A stretch of DNA of 64,000 nucleotides from Algoriphagus winogradskyi. Its GTDB lineage: Bacteria > Bacteroidota > Bacteroidia > Cytophagales > Cyclobacteriaceae. The position numbers and the translations under genes were made by a program. Below the pieces are notes generated by a model. The model saw only the letters and a list, made by a program, of their open reading frames with translations. It searched no databases and was not told where the DNA came from. The first letter of the stretch is position 1; every line of letters starts with the position of its first letter. Where the stretch lies: contig NZ_FXUA01000011.1 in assembly GCF_900182815.1 (NCBI RefSeq), positions 28,881-92,880 of the forward strand, read 5' to 3'. Positions 8,242-16,207 of the stretch are shown in pieces.

Positions 8242-9930
8242 TTAATAGTTGTAATCAGGTCGTATGAAGTTCCAGCGGAATGCCAATTGCAGGTATTGGG
8301 AGGTAGCTGGACTGTCGAGGTCTTGGGCAGTACGTCTTCTGAAAGTATGGGAAGCATCGATAAAGAAATTATGCCTTAACATATAAGAAGCATTCAGATT
8401 AGTTTGAACCACCTTGTTCTCGATACCCTGACCGATCACATTATCAAATAATCCTGTTGGACTTCCTTCCAATCTATTTTTCAAGACATCTCCACCCCAG
8501 TTGGTCTCTTCGTCTGGATCTGCTCCATAGAGTTGGTACATGGTAGTGAAAGTCAGGTTCAGTTTTGGGATAGGCTGGTAGCGGAGGATTCCTAGCATTT
8601 CCCTGAAATTAGCTCCTCTTGGATGGGTAAGTGGAGTTCTCCAATTGCTGTAGGATTGATAGTCGACTTTTTCCTGAAAAGTATAAGGTCGGGCAGAATT
8701 GTATTCCAGCTGAAGATCTAGATTCGAAACCTTGAATAGGTCGATGTATTTAAATCCAGCCTGAAGCCCGTATTTATTCCGCTTGGAGTTCTTGCCATCT
8801 TGTCCAAAGAATTCTGAAAAGACGAACTCATCCAGTGCAAACTGACCGTAAAGCTGCATGGTTGACAAGAAATTCCATTTGTAATCTATCCCGAGCATGA
8901 CCTTGTCAGGCGTGCCGAGTGATTGCTCCACCCAGCGATAAAAGATAATTGGATTGTAATAGTTGAAGTCTGCTTTGTCAGTCATCACAGACTCAAAAAA
9001 CCCAAGGTTTAGGTTTTTGCCTACGTTAAAACCAAGTCTGTGAAAGGAAAACCATTTTTGAGGATATCTACCATCCGTAGGTCGCCCTCTGTCGTAGTCC
9101 ACATCTGCAGTCATTTGAGTCCAGATATTGGTCAATTGGAATTTCCACACCTGGGTATTAAGTTTCACAAACATGTAGGGATTGGAAAAGTCGGAAAGCA
9201 AAAAGGATCTATAACCTTCCCCGATGAAGTTACGGTCATGACCGACTTCTACCTGAATGTGTTTGGTGATGTTAAAACTCACATGGCCAAGTGCTGAGAA
9301 GTACGTGTAGCCATCTGCATTATATTCCTTCCAAAATCCCTCACCTGGCACAGCGCCATTGTGCTCGGCGTAGCCTTTCACCCAACTAGGGAAAAATGCC
9401 TCCGAAGAAGTGAAGTACGTGTAAAAACCAACTTTCTTATCTATTGATCCGCGAAGCACAACTCCACGCGAAAGGCGATTTGGGTTTCGGTCATTGTCGG
9501 GCTCGATCCCACCATTCAAGTACAAAACCGGACTTACGTGGATATCAAACTCATCACTATAATAGTATGCAAAGTCTCCAGGTCTTTTATAAATCGCGTT
9601 GAATAAAGGTTTTTCGGAAAGAGGGGTTTCCCTACTTACAAACTCCCAATTATCCTGACTCAGGTAAGCGAGATTGAACTGATCTACACTAGTTCTGATC
9701 ACCGCGTCATTCGCAATGCTGTCGAGAAAAGCTGCCACATGATCTCTTCGGTAGGGCTTTGCACCAGTGTGGAACACCGGATTATTTTTTCCTTGAAGGA
9801 TTTCGTACCGCTCGATTTTCTGGTAATAATCTCGATCGAAAGGAATGTAACTTCCCTGTGCAGTGACAAAAAGTGGAAGTAGAAATATGCCTAATAGAAT
9901 AAGCAGTCGAGCGTGTAAAGGTTTTTGCAT
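8242..9930 (-). CDS. RemB/Wzi-like outer-membrane protein
   Basis: A 562-residue protein with a signal peptide (about 24 residues, ending VTAQ) and a long run of alternating aromatic/polar strands ending in LAFRWNFIRPDYNY, as expected for an outer-membrane beta-barrel. The N-terminal part (YIPFDRDYYQKIERYEILQGK) and overall length resemble the capsule-assembly Wzi family, which in Flavobacterium includes the gliding-associated RemB. The name is tentative; the barrel and export are more certain. It ends 60 bp before the MsbA-type exporter gene and may form an operon with it. Its promoter must lie in the 324-bp gap shared with rpmE2. Confidence 0.7.
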   Translation of the reverse strand: MQKPLHARLLILLGIFLLPLFVTAQGSYIPFDRDYYQKIERYEILQGKNNPVFHTGAKPYRRDHVAAFLDSIANDAVIRTSVDQFNLAYLSQDNWEFVSRETPLSEKPLFNAIYKRPGDFAYYYSDEFDIHVSPVLYLNGGIEPDNDRNPNRLSRGVVLRGSIDKKVGFYTYFTSSEAFFPSWVKGYAEHNGAVPGEGFWKEYNADGYTYFSALGHVSFNITKHIQVEVGHDRNFIGEGYRSFLLSDFSNPYMFVKLNTQVWKFQLTNIWTQMTADVDYDRGRPTDGRYPQKWFSFHRLGFNVGKNLNLGFFESVMTDKADFNYYNPIIFYRWVEQSLGTPDKVMLGIDYKWNFLSTMQLYGQFALDEFVFSEFFGQDGKNSKRNKYGLQAGFKYIDLFKVSNLDLQLEYNSARPYTFQEKVDYQSYSNWRTPLTHPRGANFREMLGILRYQPIPKLNLTFTTMYQLYGADPDEETNWGGDVLKNRLEGSPTGLFDNVIGQGIENKVVQTNLNASYMLRHNFFIDASHTFRRRTAQDLDSPATSQYLQLAFRWNFIRPDYNY

Positions 9931-10113
9931 TGCCTAAATCTAAAAAACATTCCTGAAAATAGAATTCGAATACGGCTAAAGAGAGTTGAAATAGTAGAAA
10001 TCAGCGTTTTCCAAATGATTGCATCCGTCTAATAGACATTTGGTTACTGCCAGAGGTAGGGGTTTGAATTTGCTTTGAAATTGGAGTTGAATTTTATTTT
10101 TGGGCTAAAACGC

Positions 10114-10142
10114 CTTGATTTGCATACTCAAATCAAGTTTTT
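10114..10142 (+). terminator. Orphan terminator-like hairpin
   Basis: Perfect inverted repeat CTTGATTTG (10114-10122) and CAAATCAAG (10129-10137), 6-nt loop, followed by five T. No gene ends upstream on this strand, so it would terminate either a short RNA begun at the candidate promoter just upstream or a longer leader of rpmE2. It could also be only a protein-binding palindrome. Confidence 0.4.
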
Positions 10143-10183
10143 AAATCCTTTTGACCAATTGACTTAGAAATACTTGGCAAAGA

Positions 10184-10215
10184 TTTGGTGAGTTTTGTGA
10201 AAAAGCCTAGCTTTG
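10184..10215 (+). promoter_or_regulatory. Bacteroidota-type promoter of rpmE2
   Basis: TTTG at 10184-10187 and TAGCTTTG at 10208-10215 match the TTTG / TAnnTTTG consensus with a 20-nt spacer. The predicted start near 10222 gives a leader of about 33 nt before the rpmE2 ATG. Confidence 0.65.
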
Positions 10216-10254
10216 TGCCTCATTTGAAAGAGGTACATAATAACTAGCAATAAT

Positions 10255-10500
10255 ATGAAAGCTGATATCCATCCAAACTACAGAGACGTCGTTTTCTACG
10301 ACACTTCTAGCGAGTTTAAATTTCTTACTAAGTCAACTATCGAAACAAGCGAAACTATCACTTGGGAAGATGGCAACGAATATCCTTTGTTCAAGGTCGA
10401 AGTGAGCTCTCAGTCTCACCCGTTCTACACAGGTAAGAAAATGATGCTTGATACTGCGGGTCGTGTTGAGAAATTCAACAGAAGATACGCTAAGAAGTAA
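10255..10500 (+). CDS. rpmE2: Ribosomal protein bL31, type B
   Basis: An 81-residue large-subunit ribosomal protein. MKADIHPNYR at the start, the central HPFYTGK and the C-terminal RVEKFNRRY are characteristic of bL31 type B, the form with an internal insertion. There are no Cys residues, so this is the zinc-free form used by many bacteria constitutively or under zinc limitation. No zinc-containing paralogue is in the window. It is a single-gene transcript: its own TAnnTTTG-type promoter lies upstream and a strong terminator at 10521-10558 follows. Confidence 0.97.
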   Translation: MKADIHPNYRDVVFYDTSSEFKFLTKSTIETSETITWEDGNEYPLFKVEVSSQSHPFYTGKKMMLDTAGRVEKFNRRYAKK

Positions 10501-10520
10501 TTCTTCTATATCTCAGGCTA

Positions 10521-10558
10521 AAAAGTCTCCCGGAGCATGGATTCCGGGAGACTTTTTT
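10521..10558 (+). terminator. Intrinsic terminator of rpmE2
   Basis: A 14-bp perfect stem, AAAAGTCTCCCGGA (10521-10534) with TCCGGGAGACTTTT (10543-10556), and further T. The start of the next gene lies only 12 bp beyond. Confidence 0.92.
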
Positions 10559-10565
10559 ATTTTTG
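10558..10565 (+). promoter_or_regulatory. Possible -7 element of the GlmU-like gene
   Basis: TATTTTTG matches TAnnTTTG exactly and lies 5 bp before the ATG at 10570. If used, transcription would begin at or next to the start codon, giving a leaderless message. No TTTG at -33 is evident because that position is inside the rpmE2 terminator, so this call is weak. Confidence 0.3.
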
Positions 10566-10569
10566 CCTC

Positions 10570-11766
10570 ATGGACTCAATTTTATTGTTTGATGACCCTG
10601 CTATTCGCGGCTCGTTACTTCCTTTTACTTTTACCCGACCAGTAGCGGAAATCCGCGTAGGAATACTGAAGGTGTCGGAAAAATGGGAAAAGATCACCGG
10701 TGCTTCAGTTTCATTTCTGACCCAAGACTACCTTCAAAAGAAATACCCTCGAAAATCTGGAAAAGCGCTGGCTATAAATGGCGCTTGGCTGCCAGACATT
10801 AGAAGTCTAGCTGTATTGAAATCCATTACATCAACTCAGGCACTGTATTTCGGAAAGACCCTGATCGCAACCTATATCGGCGAAACGGAGAAAAATCTAG
10901 TGGCAGTGAAGGGTAAAGAAATTGTCCAGCTCGATTTTGAACCCACATTAGTATTGAAAACCTGGAATATTTTCCAGTTTAATGGAGCGGAGATAAAAAA
11001 TGATTTTGAGATGCTGACTAAAGGCAGAAAATCTGCGCAGATCACAGATCCTCATACTAAAGTATATTCTCCCGAAAACATCTTCGTTGAAGAAGGGGCA
11101 GTCATTAGAGCGGCGATTTTGAATGCAGAAAACGGCCCAATTTACATTGGTAAAAACACCGAGATCCAAGAAGGAGCTTTGATTCGTGGGCCATTTGCGC
11201 TTTGCGAAAGCTCTACAGTAAATATGGGAGCCAAAATAAAAGGTGATACCACCGTGGGCCCACACTCCAAAGTGGGAGGGGAGTTATCCAACTCGGTGAT
11301 CTTTGGCTATAGCAACAAAGGTCACGAAGGGTTTCTCGGCAATTCTGTAATCGGAGAATGGTGTAATATGGGAGCTGACACGAATACCAGCAACCTGAAA
11401 AACAATTATTCCCCAGTGAAGCTCTGGGATTATACCGTTGGGAATTACTCCAATACTGGTTTGCAATTCTGCGGACTCATGATGGGCGATCATTCCAAAT
11501 GTGGTATTAATACCATGTTCAACACAGGGACAGTCGTCGGCATTGGATCCAATGTGTTTGGTCCAGGATTTCCGCGTAAATTTATCCCTTCATTTGCTTG
11601 GGGTGGAGAGGAAGGATTCTCTACCTTTTTGTTCCCGAAATTTCTAGAGACAGCAAAAGCCGTAGTGGCCAGAAGAGGACTTGAGTTGAATGCGGAAGAA
11701 CAAGAAATCTTACGTATGATTTTCGAAATGTCCAAAAACTATAGAATTTGGGAAACCTCATCCTGA
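10570..11766 (+). CDS. GlmU-like sugar nucleotidyltransferase/acyltransferase
   Basis: A 398-residue protein with an N-terminal nucleotidyltransferase-like domain (about residues 1-170, beginning MDSILLFDDPAIRGSLLPFT) and a C-terminal left-handed beta-helix of hexapeptide repeats (from about 180: IGKNTEIQEGALIRG, GAKIKGDTTVGPHSKVGG, GADTNTSNLKNNYSPVKLW). This is the Bacteroidota GlmU-type family that would make UDP-sugar precursors for peptidoglycan and lipopolysaccharide. The canonical N-terminal LAAGxGTRM loop is not seen, so the nucleotidyltransferase half may have another substrate. I chose the ATG at 10570; a frame-compatible ATG at 10537 lies inside the preceding terminator stem. It is followed 11 bp later by holB. 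Confidence 0.85.
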   Translation: MDSILLFDDPAIRGSLLPFTFTRPVAEIRVGILKVSEKWEKITGASVSFLTQDYLQKKYPRKSGKALAINGAWLPDIRSLAVLKSITSTQALYFGKTLIATYIGETEKNLVAVKGKEIVQLDFEPTLVLKTWNIFQFNGAEIKNDFEMLTKGRKSAQITDPHTKVYSPENIFVEEGAVIRAAILNAENGPIYIGKNTEIQEGALIRGPFALCESSTVNMGAKIKGDTTVGPHSKVGGELSNSVIFGYSNKGHEGFLGNSVIGEWCNMGADTNTSNLKNNYSPVKLWDYTVGNYSNTGLQFCGLMMGDHSKCGINTMFNTGTVVGIGSNVFGPGFPRKFIPSFAWGGEEGFSTFLFPKFLETAKAVVARRGLELNAEEQEILRMIFEMSKNYRIWETSS

Positions 11767-11777
11767 TTAATTAATTC

Positions 11778-12920
11778 ATGCAATTCGCAGCTATACCGGG
11801 TCTTCCCGAAACCAAATTAAACCTCATCAATGCTGTCAAAAACAATCATTTGGCGCATGCACTGCTATTCCATGGACCGGAAGGCTCCGCTAATCTTACT
11901 ATGGCATTGGCGCTGTGCACTTATTTGTACTGTGAAAACCCAAGTGATTCAGATTCTTGTGGGACCTGCGCTTCCTGCCAGCGGATGAGTCGATTGGTAG
12001 TTCCTGATTTGAACTTCGCATTTCCTACAATTGCAAAGGGTAAAGAGGATGAAAAGGAAAAAGATGACGATGAAAAAACAGATCTATTGACCAATTGGCG
12101 AAAGTTTGCTACGGAGCAGCCCTATGGTAATGTCCATGATTTCATCTACTTTAATAATTTTGAAAAGAAGCAGTTAAATATCTCCAAAGGGGCAGCCCGT
12201 AAAATCATACAGGCACTTTCACTCATGTCTTTTGAAGGTGGCTATAAGATCATGATGATTTGGTCACCGGAATTTCTTCACCCTTCTGCCGCAAATGCCC
12301 TTCTGAAAATTCTAGAAGAACCGCAGCCTAAAACGCTTTTTATTTTGGTGACTGGAGCTGCCGATCAGTTGTTGACGACGATACTTTCCAGAACTCAAAA
12401 GGTTACGATTCGGGGGTTTTCTGATGAAGAAGTCAAAAGTCATTTGCTCGAGAAGGGACTTTGTGACGAAGCATCTGCAGATCAGATCGCAATGCTAGCA
12501 GATGGCAATATGCGTGAAGCTTACCGACTCGTAGATCAGGTAGAAGATCTCCAGGTCAAAAAAATCAGAGAATGGTTTTTGTCCTGCTACAAAGCTGATT
12601 TCAAAAGTATTTTTGGACTTGCGGATGACTTTCACAAGTCGGATAAAGAAGCCCAAAAATCACTTTTACTCACAGGATTAAACGTACTTCGTGAGATTTT
12701 GCTGAAAAATGTAGGGTTGGAGGAGTTGCTTCGTACGCATGACGAGGATCGTAAATTCGTCAATAATATTTCCGGTAAGATCCTCAAGGAGGAGCATGTA
12801 GGGAAATTATATGGTGATTTCAATACTGCTCATTATCATTTGGAACGAAACGGTAACGCCAAATTCATCTTCACAGATCTATCGATGAATGTGACCAGAT
12901 TGATGGCGAAAATAAGCTGA
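11778..12920 (+). CDS. holB: DNA polymerase III, delta prime subunit
   Basis: A 380-residue clamp-loader AAA+ protein. Four zinc-module Cys are seen (Cys52, then CGTCASC at 61-67). The P-loop region at 33-40 reads GPEGSANL, lacking the GKT of an ATP-binding Walker A, as expected for the non-hydrolysing delta prime subunit rather than the gamma/tau subunit. A Lys/Glu/Asp-rich insertion (about residues 90-105) follows the zinc module. The sensor-1 region ILEEPQPKTLFILVT and the SRTQ motif are present. It works in the cytoplasm to load the sliding clamp. The next gene begins 1 bp after its stop. Confidence 0.9.
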   Translation: MQFAAIPGLPETKLNLINAVKNNHLAHALLFHGPEGSANLTMALALCTYLYCENPSDSDSCGTCASCQRMSRLVVPDLNFAFPTIAKGKEDEKEKDDDEKTDLLTNWRKFATEQPYGNVHDFIYFNNFEKKQLNISKGAARKIIQALSLMSFEGGYKIMMIWSPEFLHPSAANALLKILEEPQPKTLFILVTGAADQLLTTILSRTQKVTIRGFSDEEVKSHLLEKGLCDEASADQIAMLADGNMREAYRLVDQVEDLQVKKIREWFLSCYKADFKSIFGLADDFHKSDKEAQKSLLLTGLNVLREILLKNVGLEELLRTHDEDRKFVNNISGKILKEEHVGKLYGDFNTAHYHLERNGNAKFIFTDLSMNVTRLMAKIS

Positions 12921-12921
12921 T

Positions 12922-13359
12922 ATGGAGCAAAAAGTAATTGGTAGAAAAGAGAAAGTATCACTTCCTGATTTAGGACTGTCGCTGGTTTGGGCCAAAGTCG
13001 ATACCGGAGCCTACACAAGCAGTATTCATGCGGAGAATTTGGAAGTATTAGAGGTAAATGGAAAGCGAGTGCTGCAGTTTCAGCCACTTCTTCCCGGACA
13101 TAAATCTTATACCGGCGAGATAGTTACCTTTGAAGAGTTCAGAGAGAAAAAAGTAAAAAACTCCTTCGGTCATGCTGAGGTTCGTTATTTGATCGAGACT
13201 ACCTTTGAACTGGCTGGAGAAAGTTACTCGGCGGAGTTCACACTATCCGATCGGTCGAGTATGAGAAATGCGATTCTTCTCGGTCGGAAAATACTCAAAA
13301 ATCGCTTCCTTGTAGATGTATCCAAAATCAATTTGGCTAAACCTTATCGGAACAAATAA
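12922..13359 (+). CDS. RimB-like retropepsin-type protease (PF05618)
   Basis: A 145-residue protein of the family once called ATP-dependent zinc proteases, now regarded as retropepsin-like. The catalytic-type motif KVDTGAYTSS has Asp27-Thr-Gly-Ala, and RNAILLGRKIL is the conserved C-terminal block. In Pseudomonas the homologue RimB is encoded with the S6 glutamate ligase RimK and counteracts or tunes its poly-glutamylation. Here too rimK is the next gene (174 bp downstream), which supports that role. It starts 1 bp after holB, so it is probably transcribed with it. Confidence 0.85.
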   Translation: MEQKVIGRKEKVSLPDLGLSLVWAKVDTGAYTSSIHAENLEVLEVNGKRVLQFQPLLPGHKSYTGEIVTFEEFREKKVKNSFGHAEVRYLIETTFELAGESYSAEFTLSDRSSMRNAILLGRKILKNRFLVDVSKINLAKPYRNK

Positions 13360-13419
13360 TCAAAGTCAGATTTACCTAAAAATCCTTGCTGAAGGCTCCT
13401 ATTACCTAAAAATTTTCTT

Positions 13420-13533
13420 ATGAAATCGAGCATAATTCCAGCGATATCCAAAGAGATGCTTATCCATTGCGAGATACTCCCGAAAAAAAAATCGGGGCAG
13501 GCTATCTGATCATAAAAAATCAATTATTAACAG
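13420..13533 (+). promoter_or_regulatory. rimK leader sharing motifs with the 37265 leader
   Basis: The 174-bp gap before rimK contains ATGAAATCGAGCAT (13420-13433), a hairpin CCCGA/TCGGG with an A-rich loop (13479-13496), and a block directly before the ATG (13508-13533). All three parts occur in the same order upstream of the outer-membrane gene at 37265. Whether this is a leader RNA, an operator or a small dispersed repeat is unknown. Confidence 0.45.
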
Positions 13534-14439
13534 ATGAAAATTGCAATCCTTTCCACAAACCCAAATTTATATTCCACCAAGCGCCTGCTGGAAGCGATTA
13601 AAGCAGCAGGCCACGAGGGAATAATCGTCAATCATAGCATCTGTGATTTGATTCTTGAGCAAGATGGTCCGTCCATTATTCATAAAGGAGAAAAAGTACT
13701 GGGAGTAGATGCCGTTATTCCTAGGATCGGTGCTTCAGTTACTTTTTACGGAACGGCAGTGGTTCGTCAATTTGAGTTGATGGGCACTTTTTCTGTGGTG
13801 AATTCTCAAGCCATCGTCCGTAGCAGAGATAAATTGCGTAGCCTTCAGATCATGTCCAGTGCAGGACTTGGTATGCCCAAAACAGCCTTTACTAATTTCT
13901 CCAAAGGAGGAGAAAAACAAATTATCGAGCATGTTGGTGGAGCGCCCTTGATCATCAAATTATTAGAAGGAACGCAAGGACTTGGGGTAGTTTTGGCAGA
14001 AACGCGAAAAGCGAGCCAGTCCGTTATTGAAGCATTTCATGGATTGAAGGCAAGAATTATCGTTCAGGAATTCATCAAGGAAGCCAAAGGAGCAGATATT
14101 CGAGCTTTTGTGGTGAATGGGAAAGTAGTCGGAGCGATGAAGCGCCAAGGAGCTGAAGGGGAGTTTCGTTCCAACCTTCACCGAGGTGGCAAGGCAACTG
14201 TCATCAAATTAAGCCGGGCTGAGAAAGCTGCTGCCTTAGCTGCTGCCAAATCACTTGGCTTGGATGTGGCAGGAGTTGATATGCTTCAATCTGCCCGGGG
14301 CCCGCTGATTTTGGAAGTGAATAGCTCTCCAGGACTAGAAGGAATAGAGAAAGCTACGGGCATCGATGTCGCTGGATCCATAATAAAATTCATAGAAGAA
14401 GGCGTAAATAAGCGTCCATTAAAGATTTCGAGTCAATGA
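13534..14439 (+). CDS. rimK: RimK family ATP-grasp glutamate ligase
   Basis: A 301-residue ATP-grasp ligase. N-terminal domain about 1-95; ATP-grasp domain about 100-290, with IIKLLEGTQGLGVVLAE (ATP-binding lysine and glycine-rich loop), QEFIKEAKGADIRAFVV and the metal-binding ILEVNSSPGLEGIE. RimK adds Glu residues to the C-terminus of ribosomal protein S6, with effects on the ribosome pool. Length is normal. The upstream RimB-like gene completes the known RimB/RimK pair. It overlaps hemC by 4 nt (ATGA), so the two are translationally coupled; the link with haem synthesis looks like operon economy rather than shared function. Confidence 0.93.
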   Translation: MKIAILSTNPNLYSTKRLLEAIKAAGHEGIIVNHSICDLILEQDGPSIIHKGEKVLGVDAVIPRIGASVTFYGTAVVRQFELMGTFSVVNSQAIVRSRDKLRSLQIMSSAGLGMPKTAFTNFSKGGEKQIIEHVGGAPLIIKLLEGTQGLGVVLAETRKASQSVIEAFHGLKARIIVQEFIKEAKGADIRAFVVNGKVVGAMKRQGAEGEFRSNLHRGGKATVIKLSRAEKAAALAAAKSLGLDVAGVDMLQSARGPLILEVNSSPGLEGIEKATGIDVAGSIIKFIEEGVNKRPLKISSQ

Positions 14440-15365
14440 GTCAAGTAGTAAAAATAGGCACCAGAGGAAGTAAGTTAGCACTTTGGCAGGCTTATCATGT
14501 GGAGGAGCTTTTGCAAAAAGCCGGGCTGGAATCAGAGATAGTGATCATTGATACGAAAGGTGATCAAATCCTTGACGTTTCCATTGCGAAAATTGGCAGT
14601 AAAGGTGTTTTTACGCAGGAATTGGAAGATCAATTGCTGGATGGCCGGATCGATATAGCCGTTCATAGTGCAAAGGACATGCAGTCTAATTTGCCAGAAG
14701 GCTTTGAAATCATTGCTTTCACCGAGCGGGAAAAGGAAAACGATGTGCTTGTCTCTCATGACAAATCCGTTTCTCTTAAGAAGGATGTTGTATTAGGAAC
14801 TTCTTCCACTCGCCGCGTTTCTACGTTGAAGCATTTTTACCCACATGTGAAGACAGTGGAGGTTAGGGGGAATCTACAGACTCGAATCCGCAAAATGGAG
14901 GAGGGACTTTGTGATGCCTTGTTACTTGCTTATGCAGGTGCGCATCGCATGGAATATGACCATATGATCGTGGCGGAATTGGATTTGGATGAATTTACTC
15001 CGGCAGTCGGGCAAGGATCTGTTGCCATCGAAGTGGCAACCATACTTGATTCGGAATTGAAGTCAAAAATCGCTGCTGCTTGTAATCATCAAGAGACCTC
15101 CTTACGGCTTCGTGCTGAGCGAGCTTATCTGAGAATATTGGAAGGGGGTTGCAGCATACCGGTTTTTGCGCTAGCTAATCTTAAAGAAGACCAGCTTAGC
15201 CTAAAAGGCGGGATTGTGAGCTTAGACGGCAAAGAGCGGATTTCTCTTGTGGTAAATGGAGATGCCAGCCAGCCAGAAAAGTTAGGACAGGAACTTGCTG
15301 ACCAAGTTTTTGCCGCAGGCGGAAAAGTCATATTAGATCAAATCAAATCAACCTTAAATAAATGA
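14436..15365 (+). CDS. hemC: Hydroxymethylbilane synthase (porphobilinogen deaminase)
   Basis: A 309-residue enzyme that polymerises four porphobilinogen units to hydroxymethylbilane in tetrapyrrole synthesis. IGTRGSKLALWQA at the N-terminus, VHSAKDMQSNLP, and GTSSTRRV are family signatures, and Cys239 in ILEGGCSIP is the attachment site of the dipyrromethane cofactor. Length is typical. The start codon overlaps rimK by 4 nt and its stop overlaps the cyclophilin start by 4 nt, so three cistrons are chained by ATGA junctions. Confidence 0.97.
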   Translation: MSQVVKIGTRGSKLALWQAYHVEELLQKAGLESEIVIIDTKGDQILDVSIAKIGSKGVFTQELEDQLLDGRIDIAVHSAKDMQSNLPEGFEIIAFTEREKENDVLVSHDKSVSLKKDVVLGTSSTRRVSTLKHFYPHVKTVEVRGNLQTRIRKMEEGLCDALLLAYAGAHRMEYDHMIVAELDLDEFTPAVGQGSVAIEVATILDSELKSKIAAACNHQETSLRLRAERAYLRILEGGCSIPVFALANLKEDQLSLKGGIVSLDGKERISLVVNGDASQPEKLGQELADQVFAAGGKVILDQIKSTLNK

Positions 15366-16207
15366 GAATTCTAAGAACCTTACTTTTTCTCTTTTTTTGT
15401 GCCTGCTTCTTTTCCTGTGCTGGAAGCAAAGATTACTTAGTCACCATCAAGACTAGCCACGGGGATATCGTGGCAGTACTCTTTGACGATACTCCTGAGC
15501 ACAAATCCAATTTTATAGAATTGGCTGAAGCGGGAAGATTTGACTCCACAGAATTTCAGCGAGTGATGAAGAACTTCATGATTCAAGGTGGTGACGTTTT
15601 TACGAAGGAAAATCTTCCTCCCCAGGAGTGGCCGACTTTGCCAGCTGAGATCAGACCTAAGTATTATCATAGAAAGGGGATGATTGCTGCGGCAAGGCAG
15701 CCAGACTCTGTTAATCCTGAGCGACGCTCAAATGGTTCGCAATTTTATATCACTATAGGGAAGGTTTATGACGAACTGGAATTGACTACTGATATGAAGG
15801 AGCTTCAAAAGTCGCTGATGAAATACATGGAGCTGGGCAGTCAGGCAGAATTGAAGAATGAATACATCCGCCTTTACAATGAGCAGAAGTATGATAGTTT
15901 GACTACAATGATCCTTTCCATGAGAGATGAATTAGAGTCCTCTCTGAATGTGAATTTGACGAAGGAATTTACCAAAGAGCAAATTGAAGCATATACCACG
16001 GTAGGTGGAGTGCCTCATTTGGATAAGGAATACACCGTTTTCGGAGAAGTGATCCAGGGGCTGGAAGTGGCTGAAGAGATATCTAATGTGGCTACTAACA
16101 CCAGAGATAAGCCAATTGAGACAGTTTATATGACAGTGAAAGTAGAGAAAATGTCCCGTAAGAAAATTGAAAAAGACTATGACTACAGCTTTCCAGATGA
16201 CAAGTAA
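15362..16207 (+). CDS. Cyclophilin-type peptidyl-prolyl isomerase lipoprotein
   Basis: A 281-residue protein with a lipoprotein leader (lipobox FFSC, Cys19). The cyclophilin domain shows TPEHKSNFIELAEAGRFDSTEFQRVMKNFMIQGGD, whose parts include the active-site region FQRVMKNFMIQGGD, and SNGSQFYIT; the cyclophilin core is split by a helical insertion (about residues 130-200) before VFGEVIQGLEV. It probably catalyses prolyl isomerisation in the periplasm, attached to a membrane. It overlaps hemC by 4 nt and rmlD by 11 nt. Confidence 0.9.
   Translation: MRILRTLLFLFFCACFFSCAGSKDYLVTIKTSHGDIVAVLFDDTPEHKSNFIELAEAGRFDSTEFQRVMKNFMIQGGDVFTKENLPPQEWPTLPAEIRPKYYHRKGMIAAARQPDSVNPERRSNGSQFYITIGKVYDELELTTDMKELQKSLMKYMELGSQAELKNEYIRLYNEQKYDSLTTMILSMRDELESSLNVNLTKEFTKEQIEAYTTVGGVPHLDKEYTVFGEVIQGLEVAEEISNVATNTRDKPIETVYMTVKVEKMSRKKIEKDYDYSFPDDK

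Larger units (their letters stand above)
9931..10254. other. Divergent intergenic region, remB-like / rpmE2
   Basis: A 324-bp gap between divergent genes with no convincing ORF. On the plus strand it holds a candidate promoter TTTG (10074-10077) with TATTTTTG (10095-10102), then a perfect 9-bp hairpin with T-run (10114-10142), then the better rpmE2 promoter (10184-10215). The left 130 bp, which should contain the promoter of the minus-strand gene, shows nothing I can name. Confidence 0.6.

Noticed and set aside
10537..10569. Upstream ATG for the GlmU-like gene
   Set aside because: It falls inside the rpmE2 terminator stem and adds residues without homology character.
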